Source: an uncultured Clostridia bacterium
Lineage (GTDB): Bacteria > Bacillota > Limnochordia > Darwinibacteriales > DTU012
DNA length: 64,000 bases
Direction of reading: 5' to 3'
NCBI GenBank assembly: GCA_900019385.1
Contig: FIZJ01000039.1
Span: forward strand, 1 to 64,000
The first letter of the stretch is position 1. The number at the start of each line of letters is the position of its first letter. Under the pieces are notes generated by a model. The model was not told the origin of the DNA. It saw nothing but the letters and a program-made list of their open reading frames with translations, and did not search any database. Shown here one piece after another: positions 41,745 to 52,457 of this stretch. A program made the position numbers and the translations under genes.

Positions 41745-42653
41745 GTGGCATTCTCAGAGGACACCAAACGGGAACTGGCTCGAGTTATTCCAGAGGAACG
41801 CTGCTGCCGTGTCGCTGAGCTGAGCGCATACTACGACTTTGACGGATTTCTCTTTGGCGATGGCAAGTACCTGGATTTTTACCATTTCACGCCGTTGATC
41901 GCCCGGAAGATTCTCACCCTGGTCAAATCAGTGTTCCCTACGGCTCAGACCCACGTCCTGGCCCACAGGGCCAGGGCCCGGAAAAATCAAGTCTATACCG
42001 TCAGGGTGTCGGGGCCGGAAGAAGCCCGCATGATCCACGCAGCCTTCCGCAATCAGAGTTTCGCGGACGCAGAGCGGAGAATCCTGGCTTCCGTCTGCTG
42101 CCGGAGGGCTTATATCCGGGGCGCGTTTTTGGGCCGCGGATCGGTGACCAATCCGAAAAAAGCCTACCATTTGGAGATTTTCACAGAAAAATACGAGGTT
42201 GCCGAGAAAGTCCTCCACAATATCAACGCTTTTGGACTTGAGGCCAGAATGACCACCCGCAAAGGTGATCTCCTGGTCTATCTAAAAGACGGGGATGACA
42301 TCGTCACCCTCCTCAACCTGATGGGCGCCCATAATGCGCTGATGCACCTGGAGAATGTCCGCGTCGAAAAAGACATGCGCAACCGCATCAACCGCCTTGT
42401 CAACTGTGAGACAGCCAACGTGGAGAAAACGATTCAGGCGGCGGTGGAGCAGATCGATGCGGTGGAGAGGATCCGAAAACACATGAACTTGTCGGATTTG
42501 CCGCCGAAGTTGGCGGAGATCGCCGCCCTCAGGATAGAGAACCCGTACGCCACACTCAAAGAACTCGGTGAGATGGCGAATCCCCCCATCAGCAAATCCG
42601 GTGTCAATTACCGCCTGCAGCAGCTGATCAAGTTGAGCAAGAGCCTCGGATAA
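41745..42653 (+). CDS. whiA: WhiA-type DNA-binding protein
   Basis: A 302-residue WhiA homologue. The N-terminal LAGLIDADG-endonuclease-like domain begins FSEDTKRELARV and contains YIRGAFLGRGSVTNPKKAYHLEI near 122. The C-terminal helix-turn-helix has AALRIENPYATLKELGEMANPPISKSGVNYRL near 262-293. In Bacillota it affects cell division and chromosome segregation. GTG 41745 follows GGGAGGG; the upstream in-frame extension lies inside the vanW-like gene. Confidence 0.93.
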   Translation: MAFSEDTKRELARVIPEERCCRVAELSAYYDFDGFLFGDGKYLDFYHFTPLIARKILTLVKSVFPTAQTHVLAHRARARKNQVYTVRVSGPEEARMIHAAFRNQSFADAERRILASVCCRRAYIRGAFLGRGSVTNPKKAYHLEIFTEKYEVAEKVLHNINAFGLEARMTTRKGDLLVYLKDGDDIVTLLNLMGAHNALMHLENVRVEKDMRNRINRLVNCETANVEKTIQAAVEQIDAVERIRKHMNLSDLPPKLAEIAALRIENPYATLKELGEMANPPISKSGVNYRLQQLIKLSKSLG

Positions 42654-42744
42654 TATTACCAATTTTTTACATCTGGCGGCAGGAAGCAGTTGGCGGATTC
42701 ACGAATATACTAACTGTAGTATGAAACGTTTTCTTTGGGCCATG

Positions 42745-42780
42745 CGGGACAAAAACGATGTTGTCGGGACAAAAACGATC
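42745..42780 (+). promoter_or_regulatory. CggR operator (two direct repeats)
   Basis: Two identical CGGGACAAAAACGAT blocks start at 42745 and 42765, a 20-base period. B. subtilis CggR binds two CGGGACN6TGTC units with exactly this period. CGGGAC is perfect in both units, while the TGTC halves read GATG and GATC. It lies 20 bases before the cggR start, between a possible -10 TATACT near 42706 and the gene. Confidence 0.85.
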
Positions 42781-42799
42781 CCTCGGGGGAGTCTAACCT

Positions 42800-43837
42800 G
42801 TGAACCCAATCCTAATTTTACATCAAATAGCGCCGGAGATCACAGCCATCGTCGAACAGCGCTACGCTGTGCTCAGGGCAATCGGATACAAAGGACCTGT
42901 CGGGCGCAGAGCGCTAGCCCAGGAACTTCACTGCCCGGAACGGCTGATTAGGAACGAACTCGAACTCCTGTCGGAGTTGGGGTTTGTGGTCAAAAGCAGT
43001 TCCGGTGTTGCCTTGAGTGCTGCCGGTGAGCGGATCCTGCAGCAGCTTGCGGAGTACATCCACCAGATGCGGGGCTTAAGTGATCTGGAGCAGGAACTGG
43101 CATGCCGGTTGAACCTGAATGCGGCAATCGTCGTTCCCGGAAATTCGGACGAGGATCCTATCGTCAAACAGGATCTGGCCAAAGCGGCTGTCCGCTTTCT
43201 GCGCCGCTGTCTCAAAAACGGCGACACGCTGGCAGTCAGCGGAGGAACTACCCTGGCTGAGGTGGCGAAATGGGTAAGCCAAGACGGGCCCAGACGCAGT
43301 GTGACAGTAGTCCCGGCCCGAGGCGGGTTGGGCGAGGACGTGGAGCTGCAGGCCAACACCATAGCTGCCAAACTGGCCCAAGGCTTGGGGGGATCATACC
43401 GCCTGCTTCACGCACCCGACAATGTCGAGCCGCAGCTGGTGAACACCATTCTGCAGGAGCCAAGCATCCGGGAGGTGGTTTCACTGTGCCGGCGGGCCAA
43501 CGTGCTGCTGCACGGTATCGGCACTGCCGAGGAAATGGCCAAGCGCCGCGGCCTGGACGACGACCAGGTCATGCAGCTGATTGCCGGTGGCGCAGTGGGC
43601 GAAGCCTTTGGGTATTATTTCAACACCCAGGGAGAAGTGGTGTACTCAACCGCCTCGGTCGGGATACGAATGGAGGATTTGGCTACAATACCATTGATCA
43701 TCGGAGTCGGTGGAGGCAAAAGCAAAGCTTGGGCCCTGCTGTCAGTCATCCGGCTGGGGTATTGCGATGTCTGTATCACTGATGAAGGGGCAGCCCGGAG
43801 GGTGATCCAAATACTAAAAAGCAAGGAGGAAATGTAA
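42800..43837 (+). CDS. cggR: Central glycolytic genes regulator CggR (SorC family)
   Basis: A 345-residue repressor. An N-terminal winged-helix (about 15-75: RRALAQELHCPERLIRNELELLSELGFV) precedes a SorC-type sugar-phosphate-binding domain with DTLAVSGGTTLAEVAKWV near 142, VPARGGLGEDVELQANTIAAKLA near 168 and LLHGIGTAEEMAKRRG near 233. In B. subtilis it represses the gapA operon and is released by fructose 1,6-bisphosphate. It precedes gapA with its operator in front, so autoregulation of the whole glycolytic operon is expected. The start is GTG 42800. Confidence 0.93.
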   Translation: MNPILILHQIAPEITAIVEQRYAVLRAIGYKGPVGRRALAQELHCPERLIRNELELLSELGFVVKSSSGVALSAAGERILQQLAEYIHQMRGLSDLEQELACRLNLNAAIVVPGNSDEDPIVKQDLAKAAVRFLRRCLKNGDTLAVSGGTTLAEVAKWVSQDGPRRSVTVVPARGGLGEDVELQANTIAAKLAQGLGGSYRLLHAPDNVEPQLVNTILQEPSIREVVSLCRRANVLLHGIGTAEEMAKRRGLDDDQVMQLIAGGAVGEAFGYYFNTQGEVVYSTASVGIRMEDLATIPLIIGVGGGKSKAWALLSVIRLGYCDVCITDEGAARRVIQILKSKEEM

Positions 43838-44842
<1,005 letters not shown>

Positions 44843-44847
44843 CGCGG

Positions 44848-44869
44848 TGAGGGGGGCTTTCCCCCCTCA
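44848..44869 (+). other. Stable hairpin between gapA and pgk
   Basis: TGAGGGGGG at 44848-44856 pairs perfectly over 9 bp with CCCCCCTCA at 44861-44869 around CTTT. Only TTATT follows, so full termination is unlikely. It probably protects the upstream cggR-gapA message or reduces read-through. Confidence 0.65.
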
Positions 44870-44893
44870 TTATTGAGTAAGGGGGTTGCGAAG

Positions 44894-46078
44894 ATGAATA
44901 AGAAGATGATTCAGGACGTGGATGTCAAGGGTAAACGTGTTTTGATGCGGGTGGATTTCAACGTTCCCATGAATGAGCAGGGGGAAATCACTGACGATAC
45001 GCGCATCAAAGCCGCCCTGCCCAGCATTCGGTACCTATTGGAGCATGGGGCGAAGCTGATCCTCATGTCCCATCTGGGGCGCCCCGACGGCAAGGTTGTG
45101 GAGTCGATGCGAATGAATCCAGTGGCCAAGCGTCTAGGCGAACTCCTGAACAAATCTGTGGCCAAGGTGGACGACTGCGTCGGCCCAGAAGTGGAAGCAG
45201 CCGCCGCAAAGCTGCAGGATGGCGAAGTGCTGCTGCTGGAGAATGTCCGCTTCCATGCTGAAGAGGAAAAGAATGATCAGGAGTTTGCCAAGAAGCTTGC
45301 GTCGTTGGGAGACATCTACGTCAACGACGCCTTTGGCACGGCACACCGCGCCCATGCTTCCACCGAGGGAGTGGCCCGGTATTTGCCGGCTGTGGCGGGC
45401 TTCTTGATGGAAAAGGAACTGCAGTTCCTCGGCAACGCGGTAAATGATCCGAAACGCCCGTTCGTCGCTATACTGGGCGGCGCCAAAGTCAAGGACAAGA
45501 TCAAAGTGATTGAGTCACTGCTGAATAAAGTCGACACGCTGATTATCGGCGGCGGCATGGCCTACACTTTCCTTAAGGCCAAAGGTTTGGAAGTGGGCAA
45601 TTCCCTTCTGGATGCTGAGCGCATCGATTTCTGCCGTAAGGTGATGGAGCAGGCCGAGGCTAAAGGTGTCAAGCTGCTTCTGCCCGTGGATGTTGTGGCC
45701 GCCAGGAATTATGCCGCCGATGCCGAACACAAAGTGGTTCCGGCGGATCAGATCCCGGCGGATTGGGAAGGTTTGGATATCGGCCCGAAGACAGTCGAGC
45801 TGTTCTCCGCGGCAATCAAGTCTGCTGCCACAGTGGTGTGGAACGGGCCGATGGGTGTCTTCGAATGGGAAGCCTTCGCCAATGGTACACGGCAGATTGC
45901 CCAAGCGCTTGCTGACAGCAGCGCTGTCACCATCATCGGCGGCGGTGATTCGGCTTCGGCAGTGGAGCAGTTCGGGCTGGCCGACCGGATGTCCCACGTC
46001 TCAACGGGAGGCGGCGCGTCCCTGGAATTCCTGGAAGGGAAAGAACTTCCCGGCGTGGCTGCCCTGAACGACAAATAG
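44894..46078 (+). CDS. pgk: Phosphoglycerate kinase
   Basis: A 394-residue kinase forming ATP and 3-phosphoglycerate. [13 protein letters not shown] near 17, [11 protein letters not shown] near 55, [16 protein letters not shown] near 160, [11 protein letters not shown] near 197 and the C-terminal [14 protein letters not shown] near 350 are present. ATG 44894 has AAGGGGG eight bases upstream; an earlier TTG at 44873 is rejected. The next gene starts 12 bases after the stop. Confidence 0.97.
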   Translation: MNKKMIQDVDVKGKRVLMRVDFNVPMNEQGEITDDTRIKAALPSIRYLLEHGAKLILMSHLGRPDGKVVESMRMNPVAKRLGELLNKSVAKVDDCVGPEVEAAAAKLQDGEVLLLENVRFHAEEEKNDQEFAKKLASLGDIYVNDAFGTAHRAHASTEGVARYLPAVAGFLMEKELQFLGNAVNDPKRPFVAILGGAKVKDKIKVIESLLNKVDTLIIGGGMAYTFLKAKGLEVGNSLLDAERIDFCRKVMEQAEAKGVKLLLPVDVVAARNYAADAEHKVVPADQIPADWEGLDIGPKTVELFSAAIKSAATVVWNGPMGVFEWEAFANGTRQIAQALADSSAVTIIGGGDSASAVEQFGLADRMSHVSTGGGASLEFLEGKELPGVAALNDK

Positions 46079-46090
46079 GAGGATGTAGGA

Positions 46091-46852
46091 GTGCGCAAAC
46101 CGATTATTGCCGGTAACTGGAAAATGCACAAAACAGTCTCAGAATCCGTCGGACTTTGCGAGGCACTGGACCGGGCGGTGCAGGATGTGGACATAGAGGT
46201 AGTGGTATGCCCACCGTTTACAGCACTGTCGGCAGTATGCGCCCTGGCCATGCGCAAAGTCAAGATCGGCGCCCAAAATGTCAGCATCGCCGAAAGCGGG
46301 GCGTTCACCGGCGAGATTTCCCCGCTGATGCTGGTTGATGTCTGCTGCTCATACGTAATCATCGGCCATTCGGAGCGGCGGCAGCATTTTGGCGAGACAG
46401 ACGCCATGGTGAATAAGAAGGTGCACCTGGCCCTGCAACATGGTCTTAGGCCGATTGTCTGTGTCGGTGAAAGTCTGATGCAGCGCCGGGCCGGAGAAAC
46501 AGAAGCCGTGGTTGTCAGCCAGACCAAGGCGGCTCTGGCCGGTATTGCCCAGGAGCAGGTGCCGGATATTGTAATCGCCTACGAACCAATCTGGGCCATA
46601 GGTACCGGTGAGACAGCCAGCGCCGATGACGCCAATGAAGTGATCGGCACCATCAGAAAGACCATTGCTGAAATCTACGGCCAGGAAACCGCCGGCCGGA
46701 TCCGCATTCAATATGGAGGCAGCGTGAAGCCTGACAACATCCGGGAATTGATGGCGCAACCTGAGATAGACGGAGCGTTGGTTGGCGGTGCCAGTCTGGA
46801 TCTGAAGGGCTTTACCGCAATTGTCCGCTATCACGAACAGCAGCAGAGTTGA
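46091..46852 (+). CDS. tpiA: Triosephosphate isomerase
   Basis: A 253-residue TIM-barrel enzyme interconverting the two triose phosphates. AGNWKMHKT near 9, the catalytic histidine in IGHSERRQHFGE near 95, the glutamate in AYEPIWAIGTG near 167, and the phosphate loop IQYGGSVKPDNI near 212. The start is GTG 46091, preceded by GGAGG. Confidence 0.96.
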   Translation: MRKPIIAGNWKMHKTVSESVGLCEALDRAVQDVDIEVVVCPPFTALSAVCALAMRKVKIGAQNVSIAESGAFTGEISPLMLVDVCCSYVIIGHSERRQHFGETDAMVNKKVHLALQHGLRPIVCVGESLMQRRAGETEAVVVSQTKAALAGIAQEQVPDIVIAYEPIWAIGTGETASADDANEVIGTIRKTIAEIYGQETAGRIRIQYGGSVKPDNIRELMAQPEIDGALVGGASLDLKGFTAIVRYHEQQQS

Positions 46853-46866
46853 TAGGAGGCTATTCC

Positions 46867-48408
46867 ATGAAAAACAGACGACCTGTCGCTCTAATCATTC
46901 TCGATGGAATCGGCTTGAGCGGCTTTCCAGAGGGTGATGCCACCAAAATGGCCCGCACACCCACGATCGACTGGCTGTGGGCGAACTGCCCCCATGCCAG
47001 GCTTCAGGCCAGCGGAGAAGCTGTCGGCCTGATGGAAGGGCAGATGGGCGATTCCAATGTCGGCCACCTGAACCTGGGCGCCGGCAGAATTGTCTATCAG
47101 TATGTGGCCCTGATTTCCAAATCCATCAGGGAAGGGGATTTCTTTCAAAACGAGCAGCTGCTCCAAGCTGTCAATCATGCCAAAAAACACGGCACCAAGC
47201 TGCACCTGATGGGTTTGGTCTCGCCAGGGGGTGTGCACAGCCATTCCACTCATCTGTACGCGCTGCTGAAGATGGCCAAGGACCACGGGCTGGAAAAAGT
47301 CTATGTCCATGCCTTCCTTGACGGCCGGGATGTGCCGCCCTCCAGCGCCAAGGAATACTTGGAAGAACTGGAAGCGGAAATGGCAAATATCGGTGTCGGC
47401 CGAACCGCCACCATTTCCGGCCGCTATTACGCCATGGACCGGGACAACCGCTGGGATCGGGTGGAGAAAGCATACCTTGCCCTGACAGAAGGGAAAGGGC
47501 GCACCGCTGTATCGAGCGCAGACGCCATCACCTATGCTTATGAGCATGGGGAGACGGACGAGTTTGTGATCCCGACTGTGATTGTCGGTGAAGATCGACG
47601 GCCGGCAGCCACCATCGGCAGCGGCGACGCTGTGATCTTTTTCAACTTCCGGGCCGACCGGGCCAGAGAGCTGACTTGGGCCTTCACAAACGACGAGTTC
47701 GACGGTTTTGAGCGGCCTGGCGGCAAGCTGGATCTGTGCTTTGTGACTATGGCTCAATATGATGTCAAGGTGCAGGCGCCGTTTGCCTACCCGCCGCAGA
47801 ACCTCGACAACACACTCGGGGAATACCTGTCCAAGCTGGGATATAGGCAGCTGCGCATCGCGGAAACAGAGAAGTACGCCCACGTGACGTACTTCTTCAA
47901 CGGCGGGATTGAGAAGCCCTATCCGGGTGAAGACCGGAAACTGATCCCCTCGCCCAAGGTGGCGACATACGATCTTAAGCCGGAAATGAGCGCGCCGGAA
48001 GTCACCGCAGAGGTAGTGGAGCGGATCAATAGTGATCAATATGATCTGATTGTCCTCAACTACGCCAATGGCGACATGGTGGGCCATACCGGGGTGCTGG
48101 AGGCCGCTGTCAAGGCGGTGGAGGCAGTGGATACCGGATTGGGCAGGGTGCTGGCGGCTATCAAGGAGAAGAATGGGACCGCTATTGTCACCGCCGATCA
48201 CGGCAATGCGGAGCAGATGGTCGATCCGGTCACCAAGGAGCCTTATACGGCTCACACTACCAATCTGGTCCCGATTTGGCTTTTCAACGCCGAACCCAAT
48301 TACAAGCTGAAAGACGGAATCCTGGCAGACATCGCCCCTACTCTGCTGGAGCTGATGGGTATTGAGAAACCGGCGGAGATGACCGGGACTAGTCTGCTTG
48401 TCAAATAA
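46867..48408 (+). CDS. gpmI: 2,3-bisphosphoglycerate-independent phosphoglycerate mutase
   Basis: A 513-residue alkaline-phosphatase-superfamily mutase using two Mn ions. LIILDGIGLS near 9, the phospho-serine in MGDSNVGHLNLGAGR near 62, FLDGRDVPPSSA near 153, and metal sites in NYANGDMVGHTG near 402 and TADHGNAEQM near 443. ATG 46867 has AGGAGG seven bases upstream; TTG 46849 overlaps the tpiA stop and is rejected. The enzyme's Mn and pH dependence is a family property. Confidence 0.96.
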   Translation: MKNRRPVALIILDGIGLSGFPEGDATKMARTPTIDWLWANCPHARLQASGEAVGLMEGQMGDSNVGHLNLGAGRIVYQYVALISKSIREGDFFQNEQLLQAVNHAKKHGTKLHLMGLVSPGGVHSHSTHLYALLKMAKDHGLEKVYVHAFLDGRDVPPSSAKEYLEELEAEMANIGVGRTATISGRYYAMDRDNRWDRVEKAYLALTEGKGRTAVSSADAITYAYEHGETDEFVIPTVIVGEDRRPAATIGSGDAVIFFNFRADRARELTWAFTNDEFDGFERPGGKLDLCFVTMAQYDVKVQAPFAYPPQNLDNTLGEYLSKLGYRQLRIAETEKYAHVTYFFNGGIEKPYPGEDRKLIPSPKVATYDLKPEMSAPEVTAEVVERINSDQYDLIVLNYANGDMVGHTGVLEAAVKAVEAVDTGLGRVLAAIKEKNGTAIVTADHGNAEQMVDPVTKEPYTAHTTNLVPIWLFNAEPNYKLKDGILADIAPTLLELMGIEKPAEMTGTSLLVK

Positions 48409-49719
<1,311 letters not shown>

Positions 49720-49776
49720 TCTGCGGCCAAAAATGGCCTATTAAGGCTTAAACAGCTGTTACAACCCATAAGTTGA

Positions 49777-49808
49777 GGCTGTCGCCAATACGGCGACGGC
49801 CTTTTTTT
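49777..49808 (+). terminator. Terminator of the glycolytic operon
   Basis: GGCTGTCGCC pairs with GGCGACGGCC around AATAC, with a T-tract at 49802-49808. Confidence 0.92.
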
Positions 49809-49867
49809 CTAATTATGGAAAATTTATGCAGGATATTTGTTAAGAAAGGAGAAAACTTCAATTGACC

Positions 49868-49880
49868 GGAAACGTTTACG
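49868..49880 (+). promoter_or_regulatory. Candidate LacI-family operator
   Basis: GGAAACGTTTACG contains the 8-bp palindrome AAACGTTT with a central CG, the usual form of LacI/GalR-type operators. It lies 74 bases before the LacI-type gene and directly after a TTGACC that could be a -35 box. Autoregulation is inferred. No second copy was seen near the transporter genes. Confidence 0.5.
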
Positions 49881-49953
49881 TGTTAAGTTTACTGCAAAAA
49901 GTCACTGCTTTGGCTAGAACTATGGAAATGTGCAAGTGAAAAGGAGAATTAGG

Positions 49954-50943
49954 ATGGCACCTGCTACTCTTAAAGATGTGGCCAAACGGTGTGGTGTATC
50001 GGTGGCTACTGCATCAAGGGCGCTCAACAACCGCAATGAGGTCAGCCCGGCCACACGGGCAAAAGTGCTGAAAGCAGCAGATGAAATTGGTTATGTGCCC
50101 AGTTCCCTTGCGAAAGGGCTTTGGTCCGGGGAAACTAAAGTGATCGGTGTCTTGATCACCACCATCGAAAACCCATTTTACGCCAATGTGGTGTCGGGTA
50201 TCGAAAAAGTGGTTAAAGACCATGGTTACAATATTCTGCTCTGCAGTTCGTATGAGGAAGTGCAACAAGAATTTGCGGCCTTAACGGTTTTATTGGAACA
50301 GCGGGTTGACGGCTTGATACTTGCACCTGTCCAGAGCAAACCAGAAGTACTTGAGCGGCTGCAAAAAAACAACGTTCCTTTTGTCTTGGTAGGCCGCAAT
50401 ATTCCCAGTATTGAGTCCAGCTATGTTGTGAGCGATGATTTCAAGGTGGGGGCTATGGCTGCGGAGCATCTTTTGCAGCAGGGCCACAACAGGGTTTTGT
50501 TTATCAACTCATCCCGCAACTACAGTGCAGAGCTTAGGCTTAAGGGCTTTCTGCAGACAATGCGGCAGCACGGAGTGGAACTAGGCCCTGAATGGGTGAA
50601 AACAGTGCCTGTCCACCAGGATGCCAAGTACAGCCTGTTTGAAGCATTGGATCAAGGGCTTAAGCCCAGTGCCGTCTTTTGTTTTTGTGACTGCATGGCC
50701 TTGGAGATACTAGGCGGGCTTAAAGAACGGAGTTTCAAGGTTCCAGAAGACGTTGCGGTGATGGGCGTGGACAACCTTAATGTCACCGCACTTACTGATC
50801 CACCCTTGACCACAATTGATATTCAAAACTACGAAATGGGAATCCGCAGCGCCGAAATACTCCTTAAGAAACTGCAAGAACCTGAGACGCAGCATATGCA
50901 AATCATCCTGCCGCCGAAGTTGGTCAAGAGAAACTCAACATAA
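49954..50943 (+). CDS. LacI-family transcriptional regulator of the sugar locus
   Basis: A 329-residue repressor. The helix-turn-helix and hinge helix occupy about residues 4-55 (TLKDVAKRCGVSVATASRALNN, then SSLAKGLWSGETK). The periplasmic-binding-like effector domain follows, with GVLITTIENPFYANVVSGIE near 63, VDGLILAPVQS near 118 and VMGVDNLNVTALTDPPLTTIDI near 270. ATG 49954 has AAGGAG seven bases upstream. It heads the plus-strand sugar uptake locus and probably controls it in response to an imported sugar. Confidence 0.92.
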   Translation: MAPATLKDVAKRCGVSVATASRALNNRNEVSPATRAKVLKAADEIGYVPSSLAKGLWSGETKVIGVLITTIENPFYANVVSGIEKVVKDHGYNILLCSSYEEVQQEFAALTVLLEQRVDGLILAPVQSKPEVLERLQKNNVPFVLVGRNIPSIESSYVVSDDFKVGAMAAEHLLQQGHNRVLFINSSRNYSAELRLKGFLQTMRQHGVELGPEWVKTVPVHQDAKYSLFEALDQGLKPSAVFCFCDCMALEILGGLKERSFKVPEDVAVMGVDNLNVTALTDPPLTTIDIQNYEMGIRSAEILLKKLQEPETQHMQIILPPKLVKRNST

Positions 50944-50960
50944 ATGGAGGTGGTTAACTT

Positions 50961-50995
50961 AAGGTAAAGCAGTTTCTTGAGCCGACAGTTACCTT
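50961..50995 (+). other. Inverted repeat in the leader of the first sugar-binding protein
   Basis: AAGGTAA at 50961-50967 is the exact reverse complement of TTACCTT at 50989-50995, 21 bases apart. It could be a small leader stem or a regulator half-site pair. It does not match the LacI-type site upstream. Confidence 0.35.
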
Positions 50996-51026
50996 GGTGA
51001 ATTTCAGTTTCAGAAAGGAGATTCCT

Positions 51027-52385
51027 ATGACAAGGAAAACAGTGTGGCTGGTACTGGTTCTAGGGTTAGTGCTGGGCATTGCCGGTATCGTCAATGCCCA
51101 GGGTGATGTTGTGGAGTTGTGGTACATGGGCTGGGCTTGGCCGGGCGATCAACCGCAGGAGCCGCGGCTTGAAGCATTTATGCAGCAATATCAGAATATT
51201 ATTGTCACGTATGAGTATGTGGATGCTGGCCAGTTCAACGACCGGATCACCGCATTGGCGGCTGCCGGGACCCTTCCTGATGTACTGTGGGTCATGGACA
51301 ACAATATGTATGTCTACAATCAATGGGTAGCAGATATTACTGAATTTCTGAACAACGATCCAACTTTTGATGAATCCAAATTCTGGGGCAACTCCCTCGA
51401 TCCGATGCGGATCCAGGGGCGCTTCTTTGGTTTGCCGTTCCAGCTCCAAGCCAGCTTCCTCGTGGCCAACTTGGATGTTTTGAACTACTTCGGCCTGCGC
51501 ATGCCGCAGCCTCCTTGGACGTGGGACGATCTGTGGGCCTTGTGCCAGCGGATGAATAGGCCGGCACAAAACTATTACGGTATGGAAGATCCCTGGATGT
51601 TCTGGGCGTTTATGCCTGCTGCTTACCTTGAGGGTATCACCTGGGATGCTTTAACCTATGACGGCAGGCGGTTGATGATGGATGATCCAGTTATAGCTGA
51701 GGTATTGAAAACAGCAATTCGTTGGGAAAGGGAAAACTCTGCCGTCAGTATCGGTTTGGCTGATGGCACTTCCCCCAACCCTTGGGAGAATCCGGCCTTT
51801 AATGATGCTTACGGCAACACCTCGCCGTGGATGCAGAACAAGGCTGCTTTCCACGTAGGCTGGAGCTGGTCATTATCCTGGTGGACTGAAAACTACGAGT
51901 CGAAGTGGGATATCGTTCCCTACCCAAGCGGGCCGGTGCGCCAAGCTACACCGTTGATCGTAGACCACATGGGGATTTCACCGACGACGAAGCATCCTGA
52001 AGAAGCATTCGCTTTCCTGCGCTGGATGAGTTATGATCCTGACGGCTGGATTGCCAGGATGCAGGTGGAGGCCCCATGCCCTTACAGTATGCCCACAGTG
52101 GATGTACCAGAAGCTTGGGAACTGTATTTCAACAACGAGAATGTGCCGCCGGGCATGCGGTTGGTGTATGAGACCTTGGAAGGCGGGATCGTCGATCCTA
52201 ACCGCTATACACCTGAGCTGGGGTATGTCTGGGACAACTTCATCACACCAGCCCGGCACCAAGTACGCCTTGGCGCTGCTGCCTTTGATGATGTCATGCC
52301 TATTGCCGTTGAACAGGCCAACAAGTATCTGCAGGAAGCCAGGGCTCGTGCTGATGAAAAACTCGATGCTGTACTCGGAAAATAA
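51027..52385 (+). CDS. Sugar ABC transporter, extracellular solute-binding protein (family 1)
   Basis: A 452-residue family 1 binding protein. A signal peptide ends IAGIVNAQG, without lipobox cysteine. The mature part has the usual ELWYMGWAW start, LPDVLWVMDNNMYVYNQWVADITEF near 88-112, FFGLPFQLQASFLVANLDVLNYFG near 135 and MGISPTTKHPEEAFAFLRWMS near 320. AAAGGAG lies six bases before ATG 51027. The abundance of Trp and Tyr fits stacking onto sugar rings. Two tandem hairpins follow its stop. Ligand unknown; GH51 in the locus suggests an arabinose-containing oligosaccharide. Confidence 0.9.
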   Translation: MTRKTVWLVLVLGLVLGIAGIVNAQGDVVELWYMGWAWPGDQPQEPRLEAFMQQYQNIIVTYEYVDAGQFNDRITALAAAGTLPDVLWVMDNNMYVYNQWVADITEFLNNDPTFDESKFWGNSLDPMRIQGRFFGLPFQLQASFLVANLDVLNYFGLRMPQPPWTWDDLWALCQRMNRPAQNYYGMEDPWMFWAFMPAAYLEGITWDALTYDGRRLMMDDPVIAEVLKTAIRWERENSAVSIGLADGTSPNPWENPAFNDAYGNTSPWMQNKAAFHVGWSWSLSWWTENYESKWDIVPYPSGPVRQATPLIVDHMGISPTTKHPEEAFAFLRWMSYDPDGWIARMQVEAPCPYSMPTVDVPEAWELYFNNENVPPGMRLVYETLEGGIVDPNRYTPELGYVWDNFITPARHQVRLGAAAFDDVMPIAVEQANKYLQEARARADEKLDAVLGK

Positions 52386-52392
52386 CGGCCTT

Positions 52393-52423
52393 GCGTTCGC
52401 TCTCCCTTATGGAGAGCGAACGC
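52393..52423 (+). other. Perfect 13-bp hairpin after the sugar-binding-protein gene
   Basis: GCGTTCGCTCTCC at 52393-52405 pairs perfectly with GGAGAGCGAACGC at 52411-52423 around CTTAT. No T-tract follows. This is the usual position for a stem that stabilises the binding-protein message relative to the rest of the operon. Confidence 0.75.
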
Positions 52424-52446
52424 TTACCAGCTGCGGTTCTGGTAAG
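52423..52446 (+). other. Second hairpin abutting the ribosome site of the large binding protein
   Basis: CTTACCAG at 52423-52430 pairs with CTGGTAAG at 52439-52446 around CTGCGGTT. Its 3' arm runs into AAGGAGG (52444-52450), so it may mask part of the ribosome site. It directly adjoins the 13-bp hairpin and the two share one base. Confidence 0.6.
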
Positions 52447-52457
52447 GAGGATGCACA

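Noticed and set aside
46891-48255. 454-residue minus-strand open frame opposite gpmI
   Set aside because: Antisense shadow of a highly conserved gene with every catalytic motif on the plus strand; no independent support.
49861-49941. 26-codon leader frame (TTG start) before the LacI-type gene
   Set aside because: A weakly spaced GGAG is present, but the frame covers the probable promoter and operator and shows no leader-peptide signature such as repeated regulatory codons.
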